From Pseudoalteromonas galatheae (GTDB lineage: Bacteria > Pseudomonadota > Gammaproteobacteria > Enterobacterales > Alteromonadaceae), in assembly GCF_005886105.2 (NCBI RefSeq), contig NZ_PNCO02000002.1, positions 1,105,001 to 1,169,000 of the forward strand: a stretch of DNA of 64,000 bases, read 5' to 3'. The translations under genes were made by a program, and so were the position numbers. A model generated the notes under the pieces. It made no database searches and was not told where the DNA came from. It saw nothing but the letters and a program-made list of their open reading frames with translations. Below are positions 1 to 11,200 of this stretch, one piece after another; position 1 is the first letter of the stretch, and every line of letters begins with the position of its first letter.

Positions 1-975
<975 letters not shown>

Positions 976-1163
976 ATACAACGCCAAAGTGGTTTAGTGA
1001 CAGAAGTTAATAGACTGAAGTAGACAAAAGAATTTAATAAGCTTTTTCCAGATTTAAGAATTAAACAAGGTGACCAACCTCAGCGGTATCGCGAAATCGG
1101 TTCACCTTGCGCAAATGGAATGCTCGTGCGAGGCACGATGTCATTAGACATTTGCACCCAGAT

Positions 1164-1280
1164 TTCCTGATGACCATAGCGTTTTGGAACCACCTGACCC
1201 CATGCCGAACTCAGAAGTGAAACAAAACAGCGTCGATGATAGTGTGGGCTTCCCATGTGAAAGTAGAACATCGTCAGGGC
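1164..1280 (+). rRNA. 5S ribosomal RNA
   Basis: About 117 nt with the strongly conserved internal stretch CCACCTGACCCCATGCCGAA, and 5' and 3' ends that pair (CCTGATGAC with GTCGTCAGG-like bases). It lies about 190 bp after the 23S 3' end, in the usual 23S-5S order. The 976-1163 spacer contains no tRNA that I can see, only stem-forming processing sequence. The exact ends are estimated. Confidence 0.95.
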
Positions 1281-1290
1281 CTTATTAAAG

Positions 1291-1324
1291 AAACCCGTTG
1301 CAGCAATGCGACGGGTTTTTTGCT
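1291..1324 (+). terminator. rRNA operon terminator
   Basis: A stem AACCCGT / ACGGGTT around a TGCAGCAATGCG loop is followed by a T run, 10 bp after the 5S gene. Near-identical copies recur at 1694-1725 and 38018-38049, so this end of the rrn operon has been duplicated. Confidence 0.85.
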
Positions 1325-1693
1325 GTTTGGGGCATAGAGATTTGAGATATAAAACCTCGCGAGGTAAACTCGCTCCTACCACAGCATCAGCACTGACCAG
1401 TGTGGTCGGAGGTGGTTTACCCACCGAGCTGTTGGGCTCCCCAAACAAAGAGAGTAAAACATCCTAGTTCGTAGCGAGCCAGGGCCTTATTAAAGATCGC
1501 GAGGTGAACTCGCTCCTACCACCGCATCAGTACTGAGCTGCATGGTCGGAGGTGGTTTACCCGCCGAGCTATTAGGCTTCCCAAACAAAAAGAATAAAAC
1601 ATCCTTCTTCGTAGCGAGCTAGGGCCTTATTAAAGGTCGATTAACAGCATTCATCCATGGATCTAATCGACATTAGTACATCCATGTTACGTC

Positions 1694-1725
1694 AAACCCG
1701 TTGCAGCAAATGTGACGGGTTTTTT
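1694..1725 (+). terminator. Duplicate rrn-type terminator
   Basis: Second copy of the AACCCGT/ACGGGTT hairpin with a T run, inside the rRNA-distal repeat array. It is probably a by-product of duplication of the rrn 3' flank. Confidence 0.7.
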
Positions 1726-1844
1726 GCTGTTTTGGGTATAGAGATTTGAGATATAAAACCTCGCGAGGTGAACTCGCTCCTACCACCACATCAGCATAGA
1801 GCAGTATGGTCGGAGGTGGTTTACCCGCCGAGCTATTAGGCTTC

Positions 1845-1873
1845 TCAAGCAAAAAGAATAAAACATCCTAGTT
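1845..1873. repeat. Left 29-bp direct repeat flanking the prophage
   Basis: Starts TCAAGCAAAAAG and ends CATCCTAGTT. It is identical over 29 bp to 37769-37797 and directly abuts the TG of the prophage end. It belongs to the host repeat array. The TCAAGC variant differs from the CCAAAC seen in sibling repeat units but is shared by both flanks, which points to duplication of one target. Confidence 0.85.
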
Positions 1874-1881
1874 TGATGCCG

Positions 1882-1914
1882 CGCGCGAAAACTTAATAGA
1901 AAATGTGCGAAAAC
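1882..1914. promoter_or_regulatory. Left-end transposase-binding sites (proposed)
   Basis: Two direct repeats, CGCGCGAAAAC (1882-1892) and TGTGCGAAAAC (1904-1914), spaced 22 bp (about two helical turns) and starting 8 bp from the terminal TG. Inverted counterparts lie at the right end (37706-37737). Their role as transposase sites is inferred from position and repetition. Confidence 0.65.
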
Positions 1915-2027
1915 CGCGAAAAGTCAACTTTTAATATGTTTAAAGAGGTTTTAACAAGTTAAAAGTGTCTATTAGTAAGCTAGACACTTTCATGATTCAG
2001 GTTTCAATCAGTCTTCATGTCGTATTT

Positions 2028-2540
2028 TTAAACAGTTTCTGATTCTTCGAATATCTTTGATGGGAATAAGTTTCTTGAGATGATTTTCTCAGATAACTTT
2101 TTCTTCTTCTGGCCAGGTGCATTCATATATGCTCGCAAGCTTTTTCCTTTTGGTACAGTTACTAATAATGTATATGTATCTTCATTACTTCCTTTTACTT
2201 CACGCCGTTCTTCAATCAGCTCTGTGAGCTCGGTTCTTGAAATTAAACAAATTTGCCGATCCTCCACACATACAAGAGCAACAAAAGCTTTTTTAGCTCT
2301 ACTCTCGATTTCCTTAAGTTCTTTCAAATGTGATTTGTTGAATGTGAAGCTGTACTCCTTAAATGCCTTAGTTGGTTTTGTCGAGTATTTGAAGTAAACA
2401 GCAATATCATTATTTATCAGAAAGCTGCTACGTGAAACTTTTTTCCCATCTCTAAACGCATTAATAGCAGTAAATTGTGCATGCTCAGCTATTTGAGTCA
2501 ACGCGGCTCCATGGTAAAGGTGATCGTCATTAATTTTCAT
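2028..2540 (-). CDS. Left-terminal cargo protein, unknown function
   Basis: A 170-aa soluble protein and the last gene of the prophage on the late side, the place where Mu carries mom and related phages carry cargo. It has an N-terminal block (LYHGAALTQIAEH), a segment rich in alternating strand residues with NDIAVYFKYS around residues 45-54, a KKAFVALVCVEDRQICLIS strand pair near 83-101, and a basic lysine-rich tail (QKKKK). The ND...FKYS arrangement vaguely recalls a restriction-endonuclease-like core, but I cannot confirm catalytic residues. A 118-bp gap separates it from the tail genes, so it probably has its own promoter. AAGGA lies upstream of the ATG. Confidence 0.75.
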   Translation of the reverse strand: MKINDDHLYHGAALTQIAEHAQFTAINAFRDGKKVSRSSFLINNDIAVYFKYSTKPTKAFKEYSFTFNKSHLKELKEIESRAKKAFVALVCVEDRQICLISRTELTELIEERREVKGSNEDTYTLLVTVPKGKSLRAYMNAPGQKKKKLSEKIISRNLFPSKIFEESETV

Positions 2541-2658
2541 TTGAGTTCTTATCCTTATGATTAAATAATAAATGTAGTGCTCGAACTATTTAGCTAGTTT
2601 TATTACATTAAATTCACACTATAAGTGATTCTGGGTAGCTTATCTTTGATCTCTGACA

Positions 2659-2883
2659 CTAAATTACTACCTCACTAAACGGCAGGTCTGGCGCTTGCCC
2701 TATGATGCGATCATTTTCAATGTAGACCGAACCTGACTCAATACTATCACCTAAAACACGGCTTGTGGTTCCATCTGTGTGTTCTACTGTTGTTGTACCA
2801 TCATTATTCACAGTTAACACTTTTACTATACTGCGCTGTGTGCCGGAGAGTACTGAACCGAGCCTGTTTAGTGTGTTAGACAT
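2659..2883 (-). CDS. Small tail-region protein, unknown
   Basis: A 74-aa acidic, threonine- and valine-rich protein with predicted beta character (VKVLTVNNDGTTTVEHTDGTT; SGSVYIENDRIIGQAPDLP). It is the last gene of the tail operon and its start overlaps the stop of the large hub-like gene by 8 bp, implying translational coupling. Short beta-rich proteins of this kind occur at the ends of tail operons in Mu-like siphophages. A structural role at the tail tip is inference. Confidence 0.7.
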   Translation of the reverse strand: MSNTLNRLGSVLSGTQRSIVKVLTVNNDGTTTVEHTDGTTSRVLGDSIESGSVYIENDRIIGQAPDLPFSEVVI

Positions 2884-4522
2884 TGCGTACCGCCTGAATT
2901 GTTTGATTTACCATAATCGCGCCTTGGTTATTGATACTGGCAGAGATAGCCAGTGAGTCCACGGTTGCTTTGTATAGCTCGTCTTCGAACCTTACACCTA
3001 ATAACATGCCTGGTCTGATTGGTGGCAGGTCTTGCTTCAGCTTGGTGCGAATGTTTGCGGTTCGTTTGTTACCACTTCTGGCAAGTTCGCACGTACCACG
3101 TTGGCGTGCTGCCTGCACATCAGTAATTAGATTGTCTACAATGTCGCGGGCATAATCAGTTGCAGGAGTGCCTTGGCGCTTGATTTTACATGCAACGCCT
3201 TGCTGCTCACCTCTCACAAAAATAACGTTGTGCTCAGGCTGAATGGTGTCTCGTGTATTGTGCTCTAGTATTAGAGCATCATTGAGAATGACATCTGGCG
3301 TTGCTTGCTCCGTACTCCACGGATTAACTGGCCACTCAGGCACAACCGAGACAGTTTTAGTTGTATCGTTAATGTCCAGAATAGCACCAATGCTACTGGC
3401 TACTTTTAATAGTGCAGCAGCTGGCGTCAATCCTCGATACGAAAACGCCCCCTCAGGGATTGGGTAATCAATCATTTGGTTGTCTAACGTCCAACCTGTG
3501 TTATCTAAAATGTCGGTCATGATACCTGCTAGTGTCTTGTCTACGGTATTTACGTAATTACGCTCCCGCTGATACGGTGCTGCAAGCTCTGCGAATCGAG
3601 AACGAATCGACGCGCTGTAGCTATTATTTGCAAATCGATTGCTTGTACTGGGTTGCTCGCAAATCATGATGAACTCGTAGCCATTAATGACTAGCTTTAA
3701 CTGCTGGCCAATCGCACGCTCCATATCAATTCTGCTGCAAAACTTGATGTTGCCCGTTGCAGCAAACTGGCCACGCTGCCATGTACAGGTGATATTGTTG
3801 ATTAGAATTTTTAAATCATCACTTAGTCGATTACAGCTGATTGATGGTTGCATGATGTAATATCTCTGTATCTGTGGCTCTATTGGAATTTTGGAATCAA
3901 TGGGGGGAATGTCATCGTCTGAGCGAACTGGCCCACCAGGTAATCCCCAGTAGCAAACCTTTTCATACTGTGACATTCTGAGTTTAACAACGCCTATCTG
4001 TGGGGTGGCATTCAGCGCGTTATTAAATCGCACGATGACCTTGCCTTTGCGAGGATGGTTTACTCGGTAGCAAATATATGCGCGTTCACTCGGCCCGTAA
4101 TGGATGCAAAGTGCGGTTTCATGTTGTGATGCTTCGCGCCAAACTTGAGTTGTTTCAACGTACTTTGCCTGCCCTTTACTCCAACTAAAGTCACTTTCCT
4201 TTGTGATAACCGACATACTGCTTTTCCAACCTGTATTTACTTGCTGCTCAATAGCAGTTTGGTTTGCATGCCAAAGTAAGGAAGTCTCTCTGTGAAGTGC
4301 AACTGCGTTCGCCCAGCTCATTTGATAAATTGTGTCTAGTGAAAATGCGTTGGTGTATTGCAATGCAACCAGCACGGCATAGTTGTCATTATTTGAGTAA
4401 GCTACATCAAAATAGGCCACTACCTCCTTGTCTTCAATCGGTTGAGTCGTGCCACCGCCAAACCTGACAACCAGCGGACTGGTATAGTTATTTGCAGGCG
4501 TCGTAAACCTGGCCGTTATCAC
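2876..4522 (-). CDS. Putative tail hub / tip protein
   Basis: A 548-aa protein starting at a GTG that overlaps the TGA of the preceding gene (GTGA). The N-terminal third is beta-rich with many aromatic residues. From about residue 220 it resembles hub-type proteins: a CTWQRGQF...ARIDMERAIGQQLKL-like segment, TLAGIMTDILDNTGWTL near 330, then DVILNDALILEHNTRDTIQPEHNVIFVRGEQQG. Phage baseplate hubs share this pattern of a ruler-like region followed by an OB-like fold. Position between the distal tail proteins and the operon end supports a tail-tip role. The family was not confirmed by search. Confidence 0.72.
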   Translation of the reverse strand: MITARFTTPANNYTSPLVVRFGGGTTQPIEDKEVVAYFDVAYSNNDNYAVLVALQYTNAFSLDTIYQMSWANAVALHRETSLLWHANQTAIEQQVNTGWKSSMSVITKESDFSWSKGQAKYVETTQVWREASQHETALCIHYGPSERAYICYRVNHPRKGKVIVRFNNALNATPQIGVVKLRMSQYEKVCYWGLPGGPVRSDDDIPPIDSKIPIEPQIQRYYIMQPSISCNRLSDDLKILINNITCTWQRGQFAATGNIKFCSRIDMERAIGQQLKLVINGYEFIMICEQPSTSNRFANNSYSASIRSRFAELAAPYQRERNYVNTVDKTLAGIMTDILDNTGWTLDNQMIDYPIPEGAFSYRGLTPAAALLKVASSIGAILDINDTTKTVSVVPEWPVNPWSTEQATPDVILNDALILEHNTRDTIQPEHNVIFVRGEQQGVACKIKRQGTPATDYARDIVDNLITDVQAARQRGTCELARSGNKRTANIRTKLKQDLPPIRPGMLLGVRFEDELYKATVDSLAISASINNQGAIMVNQTIQAVRNV

Positions 4523-4815
4523 TCAACAACTCCTGGTAACGCAGCTTGCACCCGGTCGATAATTTCTGCATTATACTGAGGAGGCAAATCCAACTTTCCA
4601 TCATCAAAAATAGTTACTGTGAGAGTTGCATCTATTGTGTAATCAAGCGGTGTTGTGATTGTTACAACCGTAATGCTGGTCACTCGACCGTGCCATATAA
4701 TCTCTTGAGTATTTCTGTTCTGAACTAATACACGGGTCGCATTAGGATCTAAATCAAGTTCTAGCAATCCGATATTTTGAACATAGTTAGGCTGTATTTT
4801 TTTATATCGGAACAT
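4519..4815 (-). CDS. Small tail assembly protein, unknown
   Basis: 98 aa from the ATG at 4815, which overlaps the TGA of the upstream gene and has GGAG 8 bases ahead; the longer frame to 4839 would start upstream of that ribosome site and is less likely. The protein (MFRYKKIQPNYVQN...; strands such as VTSITVVTITTPLDYTIDATLTV) looks all-beta and lacks a signal peptide or membrane segment. It sits within a tightly overlapping run of four tail genes. A distal-tail structural role is inferred from context only. Confidence 0.7.
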   Translation of the reverse strand: MFRYKKIQPNYVQNIGLLELDLDPNATRVLVQNRNTQEIIWHGRVTSITVVTITTPLDYTIDATLTVTIFDDGKLDLPPQYNAEIIDRVQAALPGVVE

Positions 4816-5810
4816 CACCACTGCTCCATGTTGATCCAAACATGGCTACAATTTGCATCTGCCGAATGCAATTGAAAGTACCTATGTCCATCGATGGTCA
4901 ATTCCTGGGGCCAATATGAGTCTTTGTTTAGTCCACGCATAGTATTAATTAAACCTGGCATATAACCTCTTAATGTAGGTTTTGTCGGGTCAATTAATGC
5001 TGGAATATTTTTAGATGCATCATTCATCAAAGGAATAGGAGCTATCCCTAAGATCTCAGCACTATCATCTGCAATATGTATATTGCTTCGCTCAAAAGTA
5101 ACTCTGGGTGAATAGAGATCGAAGCTGGTTGAGTTATCAGCGGCAAAAATTTTTACTCCAGTGGTTGATGATGTACTACCAATATCTCTGACCATAGAAC
5201 CCAAAGAACTTGCCCAATTACTTGATGTTTCGTCACTGCTCGCTGGGCTATGAAAAGCAATAAATTGTCCTGCATCTGCTGCAAGTTCTTTTGTGTAATC
5301 ACCGACAAATAACTCACATTGATAGTAATTTGAGGCTGACACTTTATAACGAGGGTTGTTATTACTCCCAGTTTCATCCACCCAAGCCAGTATCAGATAA
5401 AATGCACTTGCTGTACCTATGACAACCCAAGCTTTAGTTTGCGTCGTAGATGAAACAGGATGGTAAAATGACTGTGTAAACCCCGAATGATGTGAGACCT
5501 CAGAGTTTATAAATGATTTTGCTGCTTGAAATAGCATGCCACTTGAAGTACTCAACCGAGCCCCCCAATCACCAGCATATGGCCAAAACCGCACCATGCC
5601 TCCGCTGCCGCCTTTTGAAGTATCGTTTTGATAAACCACACCATTGGCGTCATCAAATACTTTTGACCAACCCAACGGCTGTTTAGAGCCATACCCATTT
5701 ACTAAGCATGCATCTAACACCGTTTTAATTTGGTTGGCTGTACCGTACGGCTCTGTGATTTGTGGGGCACCTTCGTCATCCCATCTATATACTGTTACTG
5801 GTGTTGGCAT
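4815..5810 (-). CDS. Virion tail protein, unknown (331 aa)
   Basis: Begins MPTPVTVYRWDDEGAPQITEP and is coupled to the upstream gene through a TAATG overlap at 5810. Rich in Gly, Ser, Trp and Tyr with many short loops (KGGSGGMVRFWPYAGDWGARL; SSDETSSNWASSLGSMVRD), as in tail-tip or fibre-associated proteins. No collagen-like repeats, chaperone or depolymerase motif seen. Synteny in Mu-like siphophages places one or two such proteins between the large distal tail protein and the hub. Exact role unknown. Confidence 0.7.
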   Translation of the reverse strand: MPTPVTVYRWDDEGAPQITEPYGTANQIKTVLDACLVNGYGSKQPLGWSKVFDDANGVVYQNDTSKGGSGGMVRFWPYAGDWGARLSTSSGMLFQAAKSFINSEVSHHSGFTQSFYHPVSSTTQTKAWVVIGTASAFYLILAWVDETGSNNNPRYKVSASNYYQCELFVGDYTKELAADAGQFIAFHSPASSDETSSNWASSLGSMVRDIGSTSSTTGVKIFAADNSTSFDLYSPRVTFERSNIHIADDSAEILGIAPIPLMNDASKNIPALIDPTKPTLRGYMPGLINTMRGLNKDSYWPQELTIDGHRYFQLHSADANCSHVWINMEQW

Positions 5811-7912
5811 TAGTCTTTACTCCCTCTAAATCCAAGCGTGGATTTATCATATTTAATTTCTGTGTGTCCTGGGCTTACCGAGCGCGTCAGCATAACTGGC
5901 TTGCTTGCTGTGGTGGTTTCAAACAAAAACGCTTCGCCTGGATTCAATCCAGCGCCAAAAGCTTCTTTGCGTAAAACAAAAAATGGTGAGCCTGCATTGG
6001 CATTAATGGGCGTGCAGTCGCTGGTAATGTCGCCGTTATAAATGGTGCCTACATGCTCGCCCACCACATAAAACGCAGTAGTGCTGGTAAATACAATGGC
6101 CCAGCGCTGGGCAATGGTGCCTAGGTTGCTTAGCTCAATTGGGTATTGTGTGGTGTTGATTGCGCTCGATGCCGGAGAGCCAAAATCACCAAAGTTATTT
6201 TGCCAGGCTGAGAGTGTCCGCTCGTCTTTTGTTAGCGCTTGTAGATCTCCAAGTACGTAAGTGCTTGAGACCGTTGCGCCAACGTTATATGGTCTTTTCA
6301 GTGGTGAGAGTATTTTGAGCGTGTCGCCGTCGATTGCATCCACTAAGACCAACTCACTCAAGACGGTGGTTATGATGAACGGGCCAGAAAAGTTGGCAAT
6401 GCCTGGCTTGATTGTGACTTTGCCAGTGTCCTCGTCATAGCTGTAATTGTCATGATTGGCGCTGTAGAGCGATAGGCCATCATTATCAACAATATCTACC
6501 CAGTTGGCATTAGCAGTAACGGTTAGCTCTTGGCCATTGCTGAGCGTAGGGTGTTGGGTTCGGTTACGCTCTTGCACGCACACAAGATTAAACTCGTGAA
6601 ATATCGGCACATAGCCGCCTTCCGGTAGTTTGCTGCGGTCAATGCCACCAGGTGGGCTAGGCACATTTATTTCGGTGACTTCGTCATAGTCGTAGCTAAT
6701 AGAGTCTTGCAGTACATCCACGGTAAATTGAAGCTCAACGACTCCTGTACTGTTCACTGAACCAGAGATATTGGTGCCAGTAATGTTTCCATTGTCATCG
6801 CTTGATGCACTGAACTCTACACCTGCTTCTGACTTTGCGCGGATATAGATACTACTTCTGGAAAACTTGGATGATGGCAAGCTAAATTGTAGTTCACTCA
6901 ATGTGAGTGGTTTGCGTTGAATTAGCGCACCAAGTTCTTCAGATACCGTCCCTTGGTAATCAATGGGTTCAATTTCAGTTATTACACCTGTGTCATAGTC
7001 AATGCGAGCAATGACATAACCGGAGTGGATGAAGCGGCCTATACCATCGTCGGTAATAACCTGAGACGAGCCTTGCTTTTTCAATCGAACGGTTTTTGGT
7101 ACAACGGTTTCTGTACTACCTAAATTCAGGTCTGGGCCATCCGAGAATGAGTGAAAACGAAAGTCTTGGTTCGACAAGTAATAAAGCCAAAGAAAGTCAC
7201 CCTCGAACACGAAATGCCCAGGTGGCAGGCTACCAGAAACGGTTGTCCCTGATAGGGTTGAATTATTTACGGTATAAGTTATTTTGTCGTAATAATCACC
7301 AGGCCCATTGTTATTCCCTCGATAAAAGCGATACTGCAAAAAGCGGTTTGCGTTGTAACTCTGTAAAATGTCAGGCACGTCGATATTGTATTCCCTGAGA
7401 TTGCCAAAGCTCTCGACTTTCTTGTACTTATAAATAGTTTCCGTTGCAGGTCTTAAACCTTGTTTGGTTTCAACACGCTTAACGGTTGGCGCGAGAGAAC
7501 GATGAACCTCTTTTAGCTTTAGTGTGAGCTCTCCTTGCTCATATGGTGCAACTAAATGACTCAACCCGTGGTACTTGATCGTGCTGGCAGTCATAAGTTC
7601 CAACATATCTTCAAGCAGTGAATCGTCTCGTAAATTTGGAGACTCAACCAGCAGTGTGTGAACCAAAGGATCTTCTGGTTGGTCGGCAATAAATACATGA
7701 GCCTTAGATAATTTTGTTGCGTCATCCGTTGCAACAGCGGGGTAAAGCTTGACCAAATCAAAAGCGCTGCGTGCATGGTCGACGTCGCTGATTGAGCTAA
7801 ATACATCATTTAGCTTTCCGCTTACCACCGCGTTGTTGGTGCGGTGGCCGCCTGCATTGGGGGCGCTGCCAAGCCGCTGGGGCTTAAATATTTTAAGGTG
7901 ACTTCTTAACAT
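5810..7912 (-). CDS. Large distal tail structural protein
   Basis: A 700-aa protein following the tape-measure block. The N-terminal 120 residues are mixed helical with acidic stretches (PEDPLVHTLLVESPNLRDDSLLEDMLELM). The rest is beta-rich with several immunoglobulin-like stretches (TVNNSTLSGTTVSGSLPPG; NITGTNISGSVNSTG; DYDEVTEINVPSPPGG). No enzymatic motif is visible. Its size and position after the tape measure match distal tail or receptor-contacting virion proteins of Mu-like siphophages. Specific function is inference. Confidence 0.72.
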   Translation of the reverse strand: MLRSHLKIFKPQRLGSAPNAGGHRTNNAVVSGKLNDVFSSISDVDHARSAFDLVKLYPAVATDDATKLSKAHVFIADQPEDPLVHTLLVESPNLRDDSLLEDMLELMTASTIKYHGLSHLVAPYEQGELTLKLKEVHRSLAPTVKRVETKQGLRPATETIYKYKKVESFGNLREYNIDVPDILQSYNANRFLQYRFYRGNNNGPGDYYDKITYTVNNSTLSGTTVSGSLPPGHFVFEGDFLWLYYLSNQDFRFHSFSDGPDLNLGSTETVVPKTVRLKKQGSSQVITDDGIGRFIHSGYVIARIDYDTGVITEIEPIDYQGTVSEELGALIQRKPLTLSELQFSLPSSKFSRSSIYIRAKSEAGVEFSASSDDNGNITGTNISGSVNSTGVVELQFTVDVLQDSISYDYDEVTEINVPSPPGGIDRSKLPEGGYVPIFHEFNLVCVQERNRTQHPTLSNGQELTVTANANWVDIVDNDGLSLYSANHDNYSYDEDTGKVTIKPGIANFSGPFIITTVLSELVLVDAIDGDTLKILSPLKRPYNVGATVSSTYVLGDLQALTKDERTLSAWQNNFGDFGSPASSAINTTQYPIELSNLGTIAQRWAIVFTSTTAFYVVGEHVGTIYNGDITSDCTPINANAGSPFFVLRKEAFGAGLNPGEAFLFETTTASKPVMLTRSVSPGHTEIKYDKSTLGFRGSKD

Positions 7913-7914
7913 GG

Positions 7915-8274
7915 TTACACCGTTTTTAGTCGTAAGGTTATGTTTTCAAAAAAATCAGGTGCTGCATCCGAGTAATAACTAACGGCGCTGCCAGTGCAGG
8001 GCTTTTGACTGTGGTCCCAAACCACGGTGTATACCGTGCCTCGTATCGATATATCAAACACGGTTAGCGTGGTTCGGCTATGGTCAAATAGTGCAATGTA
8101 GGCATTCGCAGTCTCCAGCACGCTCTCAATTGTGATAGGCCGACCAGGTAGCAGCGTTTTTTCAATATGGGGCGCACCGTTAATGGCGAGTTCCGTTTGC
8201 TCAGCAACGGCTTGATAATCGTGCTCATCTGTCCACACGGCGTGTGGTAGTTCTATGGCGTTAATTACTATCAT
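7915..8274 (-). CDS. Distal tail protein, unknown (119 aa)
   Basis: Starts MIVINAIELPHAVWTDEHDYQ and overlaps the tape-measure stop by 4 bp. Alternating hydrophobic strands (GRPITIESVLETANAYIALF; TTLTVFDISIRGTVYTVVWDH) and a final VTLRLKTV-like strand are typical of small beta-sandwich distal tail components. Its place directly after the tape measure fits a Dit-like or tail-tip adaptor role. It is shorter than classical Dit proteins, so that assignment is tentative. Confidence 0.7.
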   Translation of the reverse strand: MIVINAIELPHAVWTDEHDYQAVAEQTELAINGAPHIEKTLLPGRPITIESVLETANAYIALFDHSRTTLTVFDISIRGTVYTVVWDHSQKPCTGSAVSYYSDAAPDFFENITLRLKTV

Positions 8275-11200
8275 TGGGCGTTACTCAATTGTTCTAGCTC
8301 TTCTAAAAGTTGATCTCGAATGGTGGTGTACAGCTCGGCGGTGTTACCACTGGGTAATTTGAGTTCCAAGACTATTCGTTTGCCGGATTGCTGGCCTGTC
8401 AGTAGGGTTAGCAATTTATCGAGTTTGCCATTGACTGCATCGCTCAATGGCGAGCTATTGTTTGGCCTCGTCGGCACGGGGCTTGGGCTGTAGTACTGAA
8501 CGTTTTCACGCGGTGTGATTGTGTTTGAACGCGTTGGGCTACGGCTGACACTTGCCACTGTCTTTAATGACTCGCGTTGCCTATTGATTAAATCTCGCAG
8601 TGCGCGTTTCTGTTCGCCATCGATGTAAACCAACTGCTTAAATATCCGGTCATATATTTTGGATAGCTCATCCGTGTTTGATGCGGAGTTAATCGCACGT
8701 TCAAACTTCTCATATTGACTCTGCTTCATTTTTTCGCGGCGTCTACGCTCTCGCTCGCCGATGACTTCAGCACTTTCAAATCGATATGCCGCACCTCTCC
8801 CTGTTTCGTACTTTTCCTGATAGTCCACTATCTGCTCAACCGTTGGGCGGTTGCGGTTTTGGTAGTTACTCATGCTCGTTGCAGCACGGTTGGCGCTTTG
8901 GCTGACTTTCTCCAGCTCTTCTTTTTGTTGACGCAGGCTTTTTAGAGACAGTTCATTGGCCTTTGTTGCATCTTCAGTTGCGCGGGTTCCTCGCTTGGTT
9001 GCATTCGTTGCCGCATCCTGGGCGTTCTTAAAGTCGCCGAGCAAGTTATTTACCACAGACAAGATTTGGCTAACTCGGTCTTTTTTGTGTTGGTAGTCTT
9101 CAGCTGACAACGCGCCAACTTGGTACTGTTGATTAACTTGAGCAAGCTCTTGCTCAAGCTTGCGCTGCTCAAGACTTAACTGCTGCAAGCTTTTGGTTTC
9201 TAGCTCTCGTACGCGAGCCAAGTCGGCTTCTTGCTCTACCACCAACCCTGTTTGATGGTTAAGGGCAGCTTGCGCCTTTCGCTTTTGCTCAGCTGAGGCT
9301 GTTGAGCTGTCTAGGATTTTTTTATTGTTTTCCATTGCAGCTTTGGTTTTATCCAAAACCGTAGCAAAACGGTTTACTGCATCGCTATTAATGTCTGTGG
9401 CAGGTTTGAGCTTGTTAGCAGCGTTAACCAGTTTATCCAATTCAGCAGTTAAACCCAGTGCGGCCGCAGCTGCCTGAACCGATGCTGGCACAGTTTGGTC
9501 TGTGGCGCTAGCAGCTTCAATTGCAGCCTGCGCCCATTTTAAAAAGGCGGCTTGCTGCATCGCAACTGGTTCGTTGCTTTGTTGGAGTAATTCAAACGCT
9601 CCTTGTAATTTAGTCGCCGTTTGAGTCAGTGCGTCGGCGCTGGTGATACCCAACTCTTTATAGGCTTTGCTTACATCGTTGGTCAAGTATGCTTGGCGTT
9701 CTAGCGATTCGTTATGAGATTCAAACTTCGCTTTTAATGAGTCCAGTAATACTAATTTCTGGCTATACTCAGCCCCAGCACCAGCCAGTGCAGTTCGTGC
9801 AGACTCAATGGATTGGATAAAACCATCAACACCAGCGCGCACGCCATTTAGATTTTGCGCCTGCTGCTCTAAAGTTTCTATTACACGTAATGCCTCTGGA
9901 ATTGTGAGCCTAAGTAGCTCTTGGCGCTTGCGCTCTTCTTCAGCGGCAATGCGTGTGGCTTCAGCGAGTGCCTCCGCTTTACGTGCTGCGTTTTCATAGG
10001 CTCCGGTTGTTTCGTTCATGACCAACGTGCCAGCAGCCACGGCGGCTTCTAGTTCTTTTAGGTTTGTTACCAGTATGCCAGTGGTTGCACTGATAACTTC
10101 AAACTCGCCTTTTAACTTGATAGCTTGTAACTCAGCATTACGCTGGCTTTTAGCTACGTCAGCTTCAGCAACTTTTAACTTTCCGTATTCACCAACTAGG
10201 TTGATAACCTCATTGGTTAACGCCAAATACATACCACCCCGAGCAACAAACCCTAGCGCACTGCGCCAACGATTAGCTGCAATGGTGGCCGTGTTGGTAG
10301 CTGCTGTGGCTGCGGTTACGGCTGCACTGTAAGTAGTAAATGCTTGGGTGGCACTCACCGCACCGGCGACAACATTACTAAAATAAGAGCCGACTTTAAG
10401 CGCCAGCCACGCTTTGGCTACTAATCCTATTTCTTCACGATACTCATACAGCGTAGTGATGGTGTCTTTTATCGCTGTGCCGGTTGCCACAATGGTGTCG
10501 CTGATTGACTGCGCCCATTCTTGCAATCGGCCATCGGCCGCCATGGCAGCGAACTCATTGTTGAGTTCGGTGAGTTGGCCTTTAAGCCAGTCCATCGCAC
10601 CAGACTGCGCAATCATGTTATAAAACTGCTCCAAATTATCTTTGGCGTTAGAGACTTGGCCACTGAACAGCGCCATTTGTGCAGCGGCGCTGCCAGCACT
10701 GGCTCGGCCCATTTCATCAATTAGCTGCTTAATGACATCACGGCCCAGTTTTCCGGCGCTAGATAGCTTTTGCAGTTCTTCAACGTTTTTGCCGGTTACG
10801 TCTTGCAGCATATCCCATACTGGCACACCGCGCTCAACCAGCTGCAAAATCTCTTCACCTTGCAGCTTTTGTTTGGCCCAAGCTTGGCCAAGTGCGAGGC
10901 TTATCCCTTCAACCTCTTGAAACCCTCCACCTAGCTTCAAGGCACTATCTGTGATGGATTGTAGTGTGCCATCCATTGGGTCGAGGCCGAATGCCTTGAG
11001 CTTCACAAATGCCTGGCTAACTTCACCCATTTGTAGTGGCGTATTTTTAGTAAATTCAGTTATCCAGGCGCTGGCCTTTTCACCTTGGGCAATGCTGCCC
11101 ATGAGACCATTCATTTGCACCTGGAGCTTTTCAAATTTATCGCCAGTCTCGAAGACTGAGCGCACGGCTTGGCCAACTTGGTCTAACCCAAAGTAGGCAG

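Larger units (their letters stand above)
1331..1873. repeat. rRNA-distal repeat array with REP-like hairpins (left of prophage)
   Basis: No gene is visible here. The stretch is built from repeated blocks. REP-like units of the form TCGCGAGGTRAACTCGCTCC lie at 1355-1382, 1496-1522 and 1759-1786. A second half, TCGGAGGTGGTTTACCC, follows near 1405, 1543 and 1810. An AATAAAACATCC block and a GTAGCGAGCCAGGGCC block follow, the latter repeating the last bases of the 5S gene plus CTTATTAAAG. A second terminator copy is at 1694-1725. The array is interrupted by the prophage at 1874 and resumes at 37769. REP identity is inferred from resemblance to Pseudomonas REPs. Confidence 0.8.

Noticed and set aside
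1331..1873. CRISPR-like reading of the rRNA-distal repeats
   Set aside because: Units are long, imperfect and contain internal inverted repeats and terminators; spacing is irregular.
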